From positions 434,001-498,000 of the forward strand of contig JBCCDY010000001.1 in assembly GCA_039030555.1 (NCBI GenBank): a stretch of DNA of 64,000 bases, written 5' to 3'. Positions within the stretch are counted from its first letter, which is position 1; every line of letters begins with the position of its first letter. This stretch comes from JBCCDY01 sp039030555. Its GTDB lineage: Bacteria; Bacteroidota; Bacteroidia; Cytophagales; Cyclobacteriaceae. Shown one piece after another: positions 50,758 through 60,557 of the stretch. The notes beneath the pieces were generated by a model that was not told the DNA's origin, made no database searches, and saw nothing but the letters and a program-made list of their open reading frames with translations. A program made the translations under genes and the position numbers.

Positions 50758-52302
50758 ATGCAGCAAAATGAAAATGTCGATTTAAAAACAATAGTTTCCC
50801 ACGCCAAGGAATACGGCTTTGTTTTTCAATCTAGTGAAATATATGACGGCCTGAGCGCGGTTTACGATTATGGACAAAATGGTGTTGAACTAAAGAATAA
50901 CATCAAGCAATATTGGTGGAAATCAATGGTCCAACTTCATGAAAATATTGTGGGGATAGACTCTGCTATTTTTATGCACCCCACCACCTGGAAAGCCTCG
51001 GGGCACGTTGACGCATTTAACGATCCTTTAGTTGATAACAAAGACTCTAAAAAAAGATACCGAGCCGACGTATTGATCGAAGATCATATTGCTAAAATTG
51101 AGGCTAAAATCGAGAAGGAGGTTACAAAAGCAGCAAAGCGGTTTGGAGATAGCTTCGATAAAGATCAATTCATTGCGACAAATGAGAGGGTAAAAAAATA
51201 TAAAGGACAGGTTGAAGAGATAAATGATCGCCTGAAAAAGGCCATGGAAGGTGCTAATCTGGATGAGGTCAGGCAGATTATCATCGATCTGGAAATATCG
51301 GACCCCATATCAGGCTCGAAAAACTGGACTGATGTACGCCAATTCAATCTAATGTTTTCCACGGAATTGGGTTCCCTGGCTGAAGGGGCAAATACCGTTT
51401 ACCTAAGGCCGGAGACGGCACAAGGAATTTTTGTCAACTATCCGAATGTATTGAAAACAGGTAGGGCTAAGGTACCTTTTGGAATTGCGCAGATCGGTAA
51501 GGCTTTTCGTAATGAAATTATTGCCCGGCAATTCATTTTTAGAATGAGGGAATTCGAGCAGATGGAGATGCAGTTTTTCGTAAAGCCAGGAGAAGAAATG
51601 AAGTGGTACGAATACTGGAAAGAGGTCAGAATGAATTGGCATAAAACCCTTGGTCTCGGTGAAGAGCATTACCGCTTTCACGATCATCTGAATTTGGCAC
51701 ACTATGCAAATGCTGCATGCGATGTGGAATTTAAATTTCCTATGGGTTTCAAAGAGCTGGAAGGCATCCATTCCAGGACTGATTTTGACCTTTCTGCACA
51801 CGAAGAGCACTCCGGAAAAAAACTAAGATTTTTCGATGCACAGGATAATGAAAACTATGTTCCCTACGTCATCGAAACTTCAATTGGGCTGGATAGAATG
51901 TTTTTAGCTATTTTATCAGCAGCTTACACAAAAGAAAAACTAGAAGACGGCTCTGAACGAGTTGTATTAAAACTGCCTAAAAGTCTTGCTCCAAATCAGG
52001 TTGCTATTTTACCATTAATAAAAAAGGACGGGCTTCCTGAGAAAGCTTCTGCCATTTTTAAGGAATTAAAATTTGATTTCAACTGTCAATATGATGAGAA
52101 AGATGCAGTTGGAAGAAGATATAGAAGGCAAGATGCTGTTGGAACGCCGTTTTGTATCACAGTAGATCATCAGACCTTAGAAGATGATACTGTAACTATA
52201 CGCGAAAGGGATTCTATGGAACAAAAGCGAATTAAAATACAGGAAATTAAAAGCGAATTGAACGAGGAGGTATCTATTCAAACCTTACTCCGAAAACTGT
52301 GA
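50758..52302 (+). CDS. glyS: Glycine--tRNA ligase (dimeric class II)
   Basis: This 514-residue protein is the single-chain, eukaryote/Gram-positive-type GlyRS. It has class II motifs: AQGIFVNYPNVL near 220, IGKAFRNEI near 246 with the motif-2 Arg, and IETSIGLDRMFLAIL near 370 as motif 3. The anticodon-binding domain starts near 415 (VAILPLIKKDG). It charges tRNA-Gly. The symbol glyS is used as in many Bacteroidota; other annotations use glyQS. Its transcript is probably leaderless. Confidence 0.95.
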   Translation: MQQNENVDLKTIVSHAKEYGFVFQSSEIYDGLSAVYDYGQNGVELKNNIKQYWWKSMVQLHENIVGIDSAIFMHPTTWKASGHVDAFNDPLVDNKDSKKRYRADVLIEDHIAKIEAKIEKEVTKAAKRFGDSFDKDQFIATNERVKKYKGQVEEINDRLKKAMEGANLDEVRQIIIDLEISDPISGSKNWTDVRQFNLMFSTELGSLAEGANTVYLRPETAQGIFVNYPNVLKTGRAKVPFGIAQIGKAFRNEIIARQFIFRMREFEQMEMQFFVKPGEEMKWYEYWKEVRMNWHKTLGLGEEHYRFHDHLNLAHYANAACDVEFKFPMGFKELEGIHSRTDFDLSAHEEHSGKKLRFFDAQDNENYVPYVIETSIGLDRMFLAILSAAYTKEKLEDGSERVVLKLPKSLAPNQVAILPLIKKDGLPEKASAIFKELKFDFNCQYDEKDAVGRRYRRQDAVGTPFCITVDHQTLEDDTVTIRERDSMEQKRIKIQEIKSELNEEVSIQTLLRKL

Positions 52303-52380
52303 CTTAACGAAAACTTAACAATAAGCCCAACAAATTAATTTAATGTTAAATAAAACATCATTTGAGAACTTTATGTTAAG
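52303..52380. promoter_or_regulatory. CTTAAC direct repeats and ATGTTAA motifs before the MtfA-like gene
   Basis: CTTAAC occurs at 52303 and 52314, exactly 11 bases apart, and ATGTTAA occurs at 52343 and 52373. The same words precede the gene at 7746. The pattern suggests a PhoB/OmpR-type regulator site; no binding is shown. Confidence 0.35.
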
Positions 52381-52399
52381 TTCGTTTATTCCCGATTAG

Positions 52400-53194
52400 A
52401 TGGAAAGTTACATAGACGATATAATTGTTGGTATTATCATTATCCTCTTTTTAGCAGGTTATTTTTCCATAAAGCTTAAAAAAGGGTATACCAATCGGTT
52501 TAGAATAATAAGAAATACGGATAAGACCGTTCATAAACAGATTTTATCGAAGTATTTTTCATATTATAATCTACTCTCAGAGCGGGATAAAAAGAAGTTT
52601 CTCAGAAGGGTCGGCTACTTCATTTCTATGAAAGAATTCCTCGCAGTCGATTTTGAGAAGGTATCAGATGAAATGAAAGTGTTAATATCTGCCTCAGCGA
52701 TACAGCTTACATTTGGCCTGCCGGAAATTTACCTTTCTAATTTTGAGAACATCAGGATTTTTGCCGGAGACTTTAATGAGAAACATACTCCAGAGGAGAA
52801 AACCATATGTATTAATTGGGAAAAATTTTTCCAGGGTTACCTTCAGCCTTCGGCTTCATATAATTACGGGCTCCATGAGATGGCCAAAACACTGCAAGTA
52901 GAAAATAACATCATGAATGAAGAGTACGGCTTTTTAAACGAGCCAGACTTGGAAAGCTGGGTTAAATTGTCAGAACAGGTCCTTCAGAATATTAAAAAAG
53001 GAGACAATACTTTTTTTACAGAATTTAAATCTGGTGAACGAGAAGATCTATTCCCGGTAGTGGTAGAAAGCTTTTTTGAAAAGCCTGTCGAATTTCATAA
53101 TGAGTACCCTTCTTTATACTCGACGATATCGGGACTTTTAAACCAGAGTCCTTTGAAGCTTTTTGACGTAAGTGAGTTGAAAACTCAAGCCTGA
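52400..53194 (+). CDS. MtfA-like peptidase homologue with altered zinc site
   Basis: This 264-residue protein has an N-terminal membrane helix (IIVGIIIILFLAGYFSI) followed by an MtfA-type domain. MtfA enzymes use HExxH plus a distant Glu to bind zinc. Here the motif reads LHEMAKTLQ, so His159 and Glu160 are present but the second His is Lys163. Glu223 in PVVVESFFEKP, the expected third ligand, is kept. The protein may therefore be a binding protein rather than a peptidase. It lies eight bases before dgt. Confidence 0.82.
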   Translation: MESYIDDIIVGIIIILFLAGYFSIKLKKGYTNRFRIIRNTDKTVHKQILSKYFSYYNLLSERDKKKFLRRVGYFISMKEFLAVDFEKVSDEMKVLISASAIQLTFGLPEIYLSNFENIRIFAGDFNEKHTPEEKTICINWEKFFQGYLQPSASYNYGLHEMAKTLQVENNIMNEEYGFLNEPDLESWVKLSEQVLQNIKKGDNTFFTEFKSGEREDLFPVVVESFFEKPVEFHNEYPSLYSTISGLLNQSPLKLFDVSELKTQA

Positions 53195-53202
53195 TTTAAT
53201 CC

Positions 53203-54558
53203 ATGAAATGGCTTAATTTACTATCCTTTCAGCGCATTGGAAAGACAAAATCAATTGCAGGAAATTCAGATCAAATCCGAAGTGAGTTCGAAAGGGACTA
53301 CGACCGTATAATTTTTTCACAACCTTTCAGATCCCTCCAGGATAAAACGCAGGTATTGCCACTTCCCGAGGACGATTTCGTCCATACCAGACTTACACAT
53401 AGTCTTGAAACAGCAAGCGTAGGGCGTTCTTTAGGAAAAATGGTTGGAAAGGTCATCGTTGAAAGACACCACTTAAAAGAACATAATTTTTCTCCGCTCG
53501 ACTTCGGGTCTATCGTTGCCGCTGCCTGTCTTGCTCATGATGTAGGAAACCCGCCTTTCGGTCATAGTGGAGAAGCTTCCATTTCAGATTTCTTTAAAAA
53601 TGATCCATCGATAAAATCAATTAAAGAAAATTTAAATGACGCTGAATGGATGGATTTCACCAATTTTGAAGGTAATGCCCAGGGATTTAGAATACTGAAC
53701 GATAATAAGCGATATGGCATAACACCCACCTTTGCTACACTTTGCGCTTTTACGAAGTATCCGCGGGAATCATTGTTTACATCCAATAACCCGCAAGAAA
53801 AAAGAGCTAGTCAAAAGAAATTTGGATTTTTTCAATCTGAAAAGCCCGATTTCGAAGCCATTGCAAACGAAATTGGCCTATTAAAAAGAGAAGGCTTGGG
53901 CCTGAGCTATAGTAGGCACCCATTGGCTTTTTTGGTGGAAGCGGCAGATAATATTTGTTACCACATTATCGACCTGGAAGATGGGTGCAGGCTGGGTTAT
54001 ATCCCCTATGCTACGGCAGAAGAGTTGATCGCCAACATTCTAAAAGATGATTTCAAGCCTGAAAAGCTAAAGTCATATACCACTGAAGAAGAAAAAATAG
54101 CTGTTTTGCGAGCTATTGTAATCAATAGGCTCATCGCGGAGATCAGTGAAGTGTTTTTAGATTTAGATGATGAGTTGTTGAGCGGAAGTTATGATAAAGA
54201 CTTCTTCACAGAGTTGCCCTCGAAAAAAGCACTTGACGGAATCATAAGTGTTTCTATTGAAAGTTACTATCGATCCAGAAGAGTGCTTGAAATCGAAGCA
54301 TCAGGATATGAAGTTTTAGGAGGGCTTTTAAGGGCTTTTGTTTTAGCCGCACATAATGTGTTTTTCAGTGAAAACTCTACAGGACGAAATAAGAGTGTTT
54401 TCAAACTACTTCCTAAGCACATTCAATTGCTTTCGAAAGATACTCCACCTTATACGCTGGTTCAGACATGTTTAGATTTTATAACGGGCCTTTCAGATCG
54501 GGCCAGTGTTTCACTTTATAAAAAAATTAATGGTCTGGAGCTGCCGGGTTTTAGCTGA
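53203..54558 (+). CDS. dgt: Deoxyguanosinetriphosphate triphosphohydrolase
   Basis: This 451-residue HD-domain enzyme has RSLQDKTQVLPL near 45, RLTHSLETASVGRSLG near 65 with the first metal-binding His, HDVGNPPFGHSGEASI near 110 with the HD pair, and YSRHPLAFLVEAADNICYHI in parts near 230-250. It hydrolyses dGTP (and in some members other dNTPs) to the nucleoside and triphosphate, which adjusts dNTP pools and can limit phage. It probably forms a unit with the MtfA-like gene. Confidence 0.93.
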   Translation: MKWLNLLSFQRIGKTKSIAGNSDQIRSEFERDYDRIIFSQPFRSLQDKTQVLPLPEDDFVHTRLTHSLETASVGRSLGKMVGKVIVERHHLKEHNFSPLDFGSIVAAACLAHDVGNPPFGHSGEASISDFFKNDPSIKSIKENLNDAEWMDFTNFEGNAQGFRILNDNKRYGITPTFATLCAFTKYPRESLFTSNNPQEKRASQKKFGFFQSEKPDFEAIANEIGLLKREGLGLSYSRHPLAFLVEAADNICYHIIDLEDGCRLGYIPYATAEELIANILKDDFKPEKLKSYTTEEEKIAVLRAIVINRLIAEISEVFLDLDDELLSGSYDKDFFTELPSKKALDGIISVSIESYYRSRRVLEIEASGYEVLGGLLRAFVLAAHNVFFSENSTGRNKSVFKLLPKHIQLLSKDTPPYTLVQTCLDFITGLSDRASVSLYKKINGLELPGFS

Positions 54559-54605
54559 TTTTATTCAGAATCTTACAGCGACCTATTAGTGCATCCGAAT
54601 TTCCT

Positions 54606-54613
54606 TACCTTTG
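54606..54613 (+). promoter_or_regulatory. -7 box before the RND transporter gene
   Basis: TACCTTTG matches TAnnTTTG and ends six bases before the ATG at 54620. It implies a very short or absent leader, as for glyS. Confidence 0.5.
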
Positions 54614-54619
54614 CCGCTT

Positions 54620-57037
54620 ATGTGGACTCGTCTAGCACATTTTGTTATCAAAAACAGATTGATCATGATATTGATCCTGGGTGCTATTACCGTTTATATG
54701 GGCAGTCGCATCAAAGATATCGAGTGGTCTTTTGACTTTGCTAAACTAGTTCCCCCAGAAGATCCGGATATGATCTACTTTGAAGAGTTCAAACAACTCT
54801 TCGGAGAAGATGGAAACATCATGGCGCTAGGGATAAAAGATAGTGCTCTTTATACCCCGGAAGCGCTCAAAAATTACAAATATCTTACCGATGAAATTGC
54901 TAGCTTAAAGGGAGTAACCAATGTACTTTCCTTAATAAACCTTCCGGTCCTGGAAAAGGACACTAAGAACAAGCGATTTAATATGTATCCTCTGTTTGAT
55001 GAGGTTCCAGAGGATAAAGAGACGTTGGATAGCCTTCTCCAAAAGGCATTGGATCTGAAATTTTATAGTGGTCAAATTATAAATGAGAATAATGGGGCTA
55101 CTGTAATGCTGGTCACCATTGATAAAGAAGTCTTGAACTCTAAAAAGAGAGAAGGCTTAGCTTTTGATATCGAGTTTGCAGGTAATGCCTTTTTTGAACA
55201 GACAGGAATTAAAATAAGATACGCCGGCTTGCCGTACGTCCGGTCAGTAGTTTCCGGAAGAGTTGCAAAAGAGTTGGAAATATTCCTCATTCTATCGGCG
55301 CTGATCACTGGCTTGGTGATGCTAATTCTTTTTCGTTCCTGGGATGCAGTTTTGTTTCCGATGATCATAATTGCTGTATTGGTTATATGGTCAATGGGGA
55401 CGCTTGCAATTTTAGGATACAAGATCACAATTCTCACAGGCCTTCTTCCACCAATTATAGTTGTTATAGGAATACCAAATAGTGTTTATCTGCTGAACAA
55501 ATACCATCAGGAATTCAATACGCACGGAAATAAAATGTGGGCTTTGAGCCGCATGATAAGAAAAATTGGATTTGTGGCTCTTATTACCAATACGACAACA
55601 GCGATAGGGTTCCTGGTTCTTGGATTCACGGATATAACGCTGCTAAAAGAATTCGGAGTAGTTGCGTCTATTAATATCTTAGCAACATTTATAGTAAGTA
55701 TCGTCTTGATACCCGCTGTATTCTCTTATCTACCTGAACCGAATACGCGTCAGCTTAAGCACTTACATTTTAAGCCTTTAGAATTTGCGATTGAAAAGTT
55801 TGATATCGTTGTGCACCGATATCATTATTGGGTCTTCGGGGTTACGGCACTAATTGTTGCTGTTTCGTTTTTCGGTATTTCTAAATTGTATTCGGTTTCA
55901 TTCATTGTCGATGATATTCCCAAAGACAGCCAGGTAAAGAAAGACCTGGAGTTTTTTGAGGAGAATTTTAGCGGGATTATGCCCCTTGAGTTGGTAGTCG
56001 ATACCAAGAAAAGAAGAGGAGTCCTAAATCTTCGAAATATGAGGCAGATAGAAGAGCTGGAAAACTATCTCTCAGAGCACCAATATATTTCAAAGCCAGT
56101 ATCAGTTGTCAGTTTTATGAAAGCATCAAGACAAGCTTTCTACAACAATAATCCTGATCTGTACGGTTTACCATCCAATTCGGAGAAGAATTTTATTCTA
56201 CGGTATATGAGGAATAATGCCGATTCTTCCGGTATTCTAAACTCATTTGTAGATAGCACTGCTCAAACTATGAGGGTGTCATTTAAAGTCGCAGATGTAG
56301 GTTCTAAAAAATTGGATTCATTAGTCACTAAATTTGTACAGCCGAAAATAGATTCGCTATTTCAGGATTCCGATGTAGAAGTCGCAGTTACCGGAACAAC
56401 GCTACTTTTTGTAAAAGGCAATAAGTTTTTGGTAGAGAATTTACAGATGAGCCTCGTCCTTGCGTTTATGATTATTTCTGTGATTATGGGTGCGCTGTTC
56501 AGGAATTTTAAAATGATCATCATTTCTCTGATTCCGAATTTTGTGCCGCTCATCATAACTGCTGGGCTAATGGGTTTTTTAGGGGTTCCGCTTAAGCCAA
56601 GTACAGCTCTGATCTTTAGTATAGCCTTTGGAATATCCGTTGACGACTCTATCCATTTTCTGGCAAAATATAGAATGGAGCTCTTTGCAAACCGATTTAA
56701 TGTTCCGATTGCTCTTTCAAAGACACTAAGGGAGACAGGTGCTAGTATGATCTACACCTCAATCATCTTGTTTTTTGGTTTTGTAATTTTTGCAGCCTCT
56801 GATTTTTTGGCTACTGTCGCTTTAGGAGCTTTGACATCGGTGACTTTACTTATAGCCATGTTCACCAACCTAATTTTCCTACCATCTTTACTCATTCGAT
56901 TTGATTCAGGTAAGCGAAATGTGAACGCACACCCTTGGATTGAGCAGATAGATGATTTTTACGATGAGGATGAAGATGAAACCTCTGACCCTCAAAAAAT
57001 GACCCTCGAAAACTCAGGGTCATCATCTGCTGGTTAA
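54620..57037 (+). CDS. RND/MMPL-family transporter
   Basis: The ATG at 54620 (MWTRLAHFVIKNRLIM) fits better than the in-frame TTG nine bases upstream, which lies in the promoter box. The roughly 805-residue protein has two repeats of one helix, a large loop and five helices. The sterol-sensing-type cores are ILTGLLPPIIVVIGIPNSVY near 280 and ALIFSIAFGISVDDSIHFLA near 675, with paired acidic residues for proton coupling. It belongs to the hydrophobe/MMPL branch, which moves lipids or hydrophobic compounds. Its acidic tail contains a hairpin-forming sequence (56999-57023). Confidence 0.9.
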   Translation: MWTRLAHFVIKNRLIMILILGAITVYMGSRIKDIEWSFDFAKLVPPEDPDMIYFEEFKQLFGEDGNIMALGIKDSALYTPEALKNYKYLTDEIASLKGVTNVLSLINLPVLEKDTKNKRFNMYPLFDEVPEDKETLDSLLQKALDLKFYSGQIINENNGATVMLVTIDKEVLNSKKREGLAFDIEFAGNAFFEQTGIKIRYAGLPYVRSVVSGRVAKELEIFLILSALITGLVMLILFRSWDAVLFPMIIIAVLVIWSMGTLAILGYKITILTGLLPPIIVVIGIPNSVYLLNKYHQEFNTHGNKMWALSRMIRKIGFVALITNTTTAIGFLVLGFTDITLLKEFGVVASINILATFIVSIVLIPAVFSYLPEPNTRQLKHLHFKPLEFAIEKFDIVVHRYHYWVFGVTALIVAVSFFGISKLYSVSFIVDDIPKDSQVKKDLEFFEENFSGIMPLELVVDTKKRRGVLNLRNMRQIEELENYLSEHQYISKPVSVVSFMKASRQAFYNNNPDLYGLPSNSEKNFILRYMRNNADSSGILNSFVDSTAQTMRVSFKVADVGSKKLDSLVTKFVQPKIDSLFQDSDVEVAVTGTTLLFVKGNKFLVENLQMSLVLAFMIISVIMGALFRNFKMIIISLIPNFVPLIITAGLMGFLGVPLKPSTALIFSIAFGISVDDSIHFLAKYRMELFANRFNVPIALSKTLRETGASMIYTSIILFFGFVIFAASDFLATVALGALTSVTLLIAMFTNLIFLPSLLIRFDSGKRNVNAHPWIEQIDDFYDEDEDETSDPQKMTLENSGSSSAG

Positions 57038-57051
57038 AACAAACATTTCCG

Positions 57052-57059
57052 TAATTTTG
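57052..57059 (+). promoter_or_regulatory. -7 box before ileS
   Basis: TAATTTTG matches TAnnTTTG exactly and lies 22 bases before the GTG start of ileS. Confidence 0.55.
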
Positions 57060-57081
57060 CAGCTTATTTTTAAAGAGCGTC

Positions 57082-60000
57082 GTGAAGAATTACAGAGAAT
57101 ACCAAAATCAAGACTATCCAAACATAGCAAGAGAAGTTCTTGAGGAATGGAAAAAAAATAAGGTTTTTGAAAAATCGATAACCACAAGAAAAGACAGCCC
57201 CACCTTTACCTTCTACGAAGGCCCTCCTTCTGCTAACGGTACTCCTGGTATTCATCATGTTATGGCCCGAACGGTTAAGGACATATTCTGCCGTTTTAAA
57301 ACCATGAAAGGATTTAAAGTTGAGCGAAAAGGAGGCTGGGACACCCATGGTTTGCCCGTAGAGCTTCAGGTGGAAAAAGAATTGGGTATTACCAAAGACG
57401 ATATTGGAAAAAAGATTTCAGTAGAAGAATATAACGCCAAATGCCGGGAGGCAGTCATGAAGTTCAAAGGCGAATGGGACGACCTCACAGAAAAAATGGG
57501 CTATTGGCTGGATTTGGATGATCCTTACATCACCTTTGAAAAAGATTATATTGAATCCGTTTGGAGTCTTTTAAAGAAGCTTTTTGATAAGGGGCTTCTC
57601 TACAAAGGCTATACTATTCAACCATTTTCGCCTAAAGCGGGAACCGGGTTGAGCTCTCATGAACTCAATCAACCAGGTACTTACAGGGATGTTAAGGATA
57701 CTTCAATCGTTGCACAGTTTAAAATAAACGGAACAGAGAACGATTACTTTCTTGCCTGGACAACCACACCCTGGACTTTACCTGCAAACAGCGCCCTTGC
57801 TGTAGGCAAGAACATTGATTATGTGAAGGTTTCAACCTTCAATCCTTATACGTTCGAACCCGTAAATGTAATTCTGGCTGAAGAATTAATACCGAAATAT
57901 TTCATTAAGAAAGCTGAAGAGGTAAAGTTAGAAGACTATAAAAAAGGAGATAAGGTTATACCATTTAAGATCGTAAGCACTTTTAAAGGATCAGATCTTT
58001 TAGGAACAGAATATGAGCAGCTACTTCCTTATGTTCCCCTTGAAAAGCCAGCATTTACTGTTGTTGCTGGTGATTTTGTGACTACTGAGGATGGAACAGG
58101 TATTGTTCATATATCCAAAACCTTTGGAGCAGACGATTATAAAACTTCTGTTGAAAATGGTATTCCAGGAGTTTTAGTAAAAGACGAAAATGGGTTTGAG
58201 GTACCTGTTGTTGATCGACAAGGCAGGTTCGTTAAAGAGATCACGGATTTTGCAGGGAAATACGTTAAATCCGAGTACGAATCAGATGAGGTTTTAAAAG
58301 ATCCCAATTATAAATCCACGGATGTTTTAATAGCGATAAAGCTAAAAGAAGAGAACAAAGCTTTTAAGGTTGAGAAATACGAACACTCTTATCCCCATTG
58401 CTGGAGAACAGATAAGCCTATTCTTTACTATCCGCTGGATTCGTGGTTCATCAAAACAACAGCCTTCAAAGACAAACTTGTTGAGTTAAATAAGACCATT
58501 AACTGGAAGCCTGCATCCACAGGTATCGGAAGATTTGGAAACTGGTTGGAAAACCTAGTGGACTGGAATTTGAGTCGATCCAGGTATTGGGGAACTCCTT
58601 TGCCAGTCTGGGCTACAGAAGACAGAGAGGAAACGAAATGCATTGGCTCGTTTGAAGAATTGAAATCGGAAGTACATAAGTCTATTGAAGCTGGATTTAT
58701 GAAAAAGGAATTGGATGAAAGCTTTGACCTGCACAGGCCTTATGTGGATGATGTTGTACTCGTCAGCGATTCAGGCAAAAAAATGTACCGGGAGACCGAC
58801 TTGATCGACGTTTGGTTTGATTCGGGTGCTATGCCATACGCTCAATGGCATTATCCATTTGAAAACAAAGAAAATTTCAAGAACAACTACCCGGCAGATT
58901 TTATTGCTGAAGGCGTAGACCAGACGAGAGGATGGTTTTTTACACTCCATGCCATTGCAGGGATGCTTTTTGATCAGGTCGCCTTTAAAAATGTAATTGC
59001 GAACGGCTTAGTCTTGGATAAGAAAGGTAATAAAATGTCCAAAAGACTTGGGAATGCCGTTAATCCGTTCGAAACCCTGGAAAAATATGGTGCAGATCCT
59101 ACCCGTTGGTACATGATCTCAAACGCAAACCCCTGGGATAACCTAAAATTCGATCTGGATGGCATCACAGAGGTACAACGACGTTTCTTCGGAACGCTTT
59201 TCAATACCTATTCCTTCTTTGCCCTTTATGCTAATTTGGATGGTTTCGATCCCGCCGAAAATATAGATAATGCTACACTTACAGAGAGTGACCGCTGGAT
59301 TATATCGAAGTTAAATACCCTTGTTAATGAAGTAGAATCGGCCTATTCAGACTATGAGCCTACAAAAGCTACCAGGGCTATCCAGAACTTTACTACGGAA
59401 GATCTTAGTAATTGGTATGTTCGTCTCAACAGAAAACGTTTTTGGAAAGGGGAATTCAATGAAGATAAAAAGGCAGCCTATTCAACATTACATACCTGCC
59501 TGATTACAATTGCTCAATTATCTGCTCCAATTGCACCGTTTTATATGGACAGATTATTTCAGGACCTCAATGCGCATAGAACGGAGTTGAATTCAGTGCA
59601 CCTATCGGGCTTCCCTACTTCGGAAAGTGCTCTGATTGATAAGGCTTTGGAGCATAAAATGGACTTTGCTCAAAGGATATCTTCGATGGTTCATTCCCTA
59701 AGAAAAAAGCATTCACTTAGAGTAAGACAGCCCTTATCAAAAATATTACTTCCCATATCGGATCAAAGCGAGCGAAAAGAAATTAGCGAAGTAGAAAGAC
59801 TTATTCGATCGGAAGTAAACATTAAGGAAATAGAGTTTATTGATGATGATTCGGGTGTTTTGACCAAAAAGATAAAACCGAACTTTAAAAAATTAGGGCG
59901 AGAGTTAGGGCCTAAAATGAAGGAAGCTTCTAAGGCTATATCGATACTAACACAACAAGATATCTCGAAAATTGAAAGTACAAACCAATTGGAAATCGCT

Positions 60001-60384
60001 CTTGGAGAAGAAAAGATCATGCTCAGCCTGGAAGATGTAGAAATTCAATCCGATGACATACCAGGATGGTCTGTGGTTTCAGAAAATGGATTAACGGTGG
60101 CTCTTGACATTACTTTAACGGAAGAACTTCATAAAGAAGGAATAGCAAGGGATTTCATCAATAGAATTCAAAATCTAAGAAAAGAAAAAGGCCTGGATGT
60201 TCAGGACAAAATTTCTATTGAATACCACTCAGAACAACAACTGGTAAATGATGCATTAAAAACATATGAGAAGCTCGTTTCGAATGAAACTCAAGCTATT
60301 TCTATGTTGAATGCAAAAGAAGCCTCAGGCGGTGAAAGCATAGAAGTAGATGAATTTAAAGTTTCTGTACTCATAAATAGTTGA
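57082..60384 (+). CDS. ileS: Isoleucine--tRNA ligase (long, eukaryote-like type)
   Basis: This 1100-residue enzyme starts at GTG. The class I signature reads GIHH at 56-59 (in PSANGTPGIHHV) and KMSKR near 652 (KKGNKMSKRLGN). The editing domain lies between (TTPWTLPANSALAVG near 228). The C-terminal region ends without the zinc-finger cysteines of E. coli-type IleRS and contains the extended domain of the IleRS2/eukaryote-like class, which is often less sensitive to mupirocin. It charges tRNA-Ile with isoleucine and edits valine. Confidence 0.95.
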   Translation: MKNYREYQNQDYPNIAREVLEEWKKNKVFEKSITTRKDSPTFTFYEGPPSANGTPGIHHVMARTVKDIFCRFKTMKGFKVERKGGWDTHGLPVELQVEKELGITKDDIGKKISVEEYNAKCREAVMKFKGEWDDLTEKMGYWLDLDDPYITFEKDYIESVWSLLKKLFDKGLLYKGYTIQPFSPKAGTGLSSHELNQPGTYRDVKDTSIVAQFKINGTENDYFLAWTTTPWTLPANSALAVGKNIDYVKVSTFNPYTFEPVNVILAEELIPKYFIKKAEEVKLEDYKKGDKVIPFKIVSTFKGSDLLGTEYEQLLPYVPLEKPAFTVVAGDFVTTEDGTGIVHISKTFGADDYKTSVENGIPGVLVKDENGFEVPVVDRQGRFVKEITDFAGKYVKSEYESDEVLKDPNYKSTDVLIAIKLKEENKAFKVEKYEHSYPHCWRTDKPILYYPLDSWFIKTTAFKDKLVELNKTINWKPASTGIGRFGNWLENLVDWNLSRSRYWGTPLPVWATEDREETKCIGSFEELKSEVHKSIEAGFMKKELDESFDLHRPYVDDVVLVSDSGKKMYRETDLIDVWFDSGAMPYAQWHYPFENKENFKNNYPADFIAEGVDQTRGWFFTLHAIAGMLFDQVAFKNVIANGLVLDKKGNKMSKRLGNAVNPFETLEKYGADPTRWYMISNANPWDNLKFDLDGITEVQRRFFGTLFNTYSFFALYANLDGFDPAENIDNATLTESDRWIISKLNTLVNEVESAYSDYEPTKATRAIQNFTTEDLSNWYVRLNRKRFWKGEFNEDKKAAYSTLHTCLITIAQLSAPIAPFYMDRLFQDLNAHRTELNSVHLSGFPTSESALIDKALEHKMDFAQRISSMVHSLRKKHSLRVRQPLSKILLPISDQSERKEISEVERLIRSEVNIKEIEFIDDDSGVLTKKIKPNFKKLGRELGPKMKEASKAISILTQQDISKIESTNQLEIALGEEKIMLSLEDVEIQSDDIPGWSVVSENGLTVALDITLTEELHKEGIARDFINRIQNLRKEKGLDVQDKISIEYHSEQQLVNDALKTYEKLVSNETQAISMLNAKEASGGESIEVDEFKVSVLINS

Positions 60385-60557
60385 GCGTTAGTGAATAAAA
60401 ACCATGCTTTTAAAGTTATTTTTTGATAATACACAATGTATTCCAATTAAATAGGAAGAAATTAGGACAATTTTTAATATTTTCCAGATGTGATTATTGT
60501 ATGTGCAATCTTACCACTAAGCAGCAGAGGATTAGAGTTGGTGAAAACTAGTGGTGT

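Noticed and set aside
56999..57023. Terminator at the end of the RND gene (ATGACCCT / AGGGTCAT hairpin)
   Set aside because: It lies within the last codons and is not followed by a T run, so it is not listed as a terminator; it may be a weak stem only.
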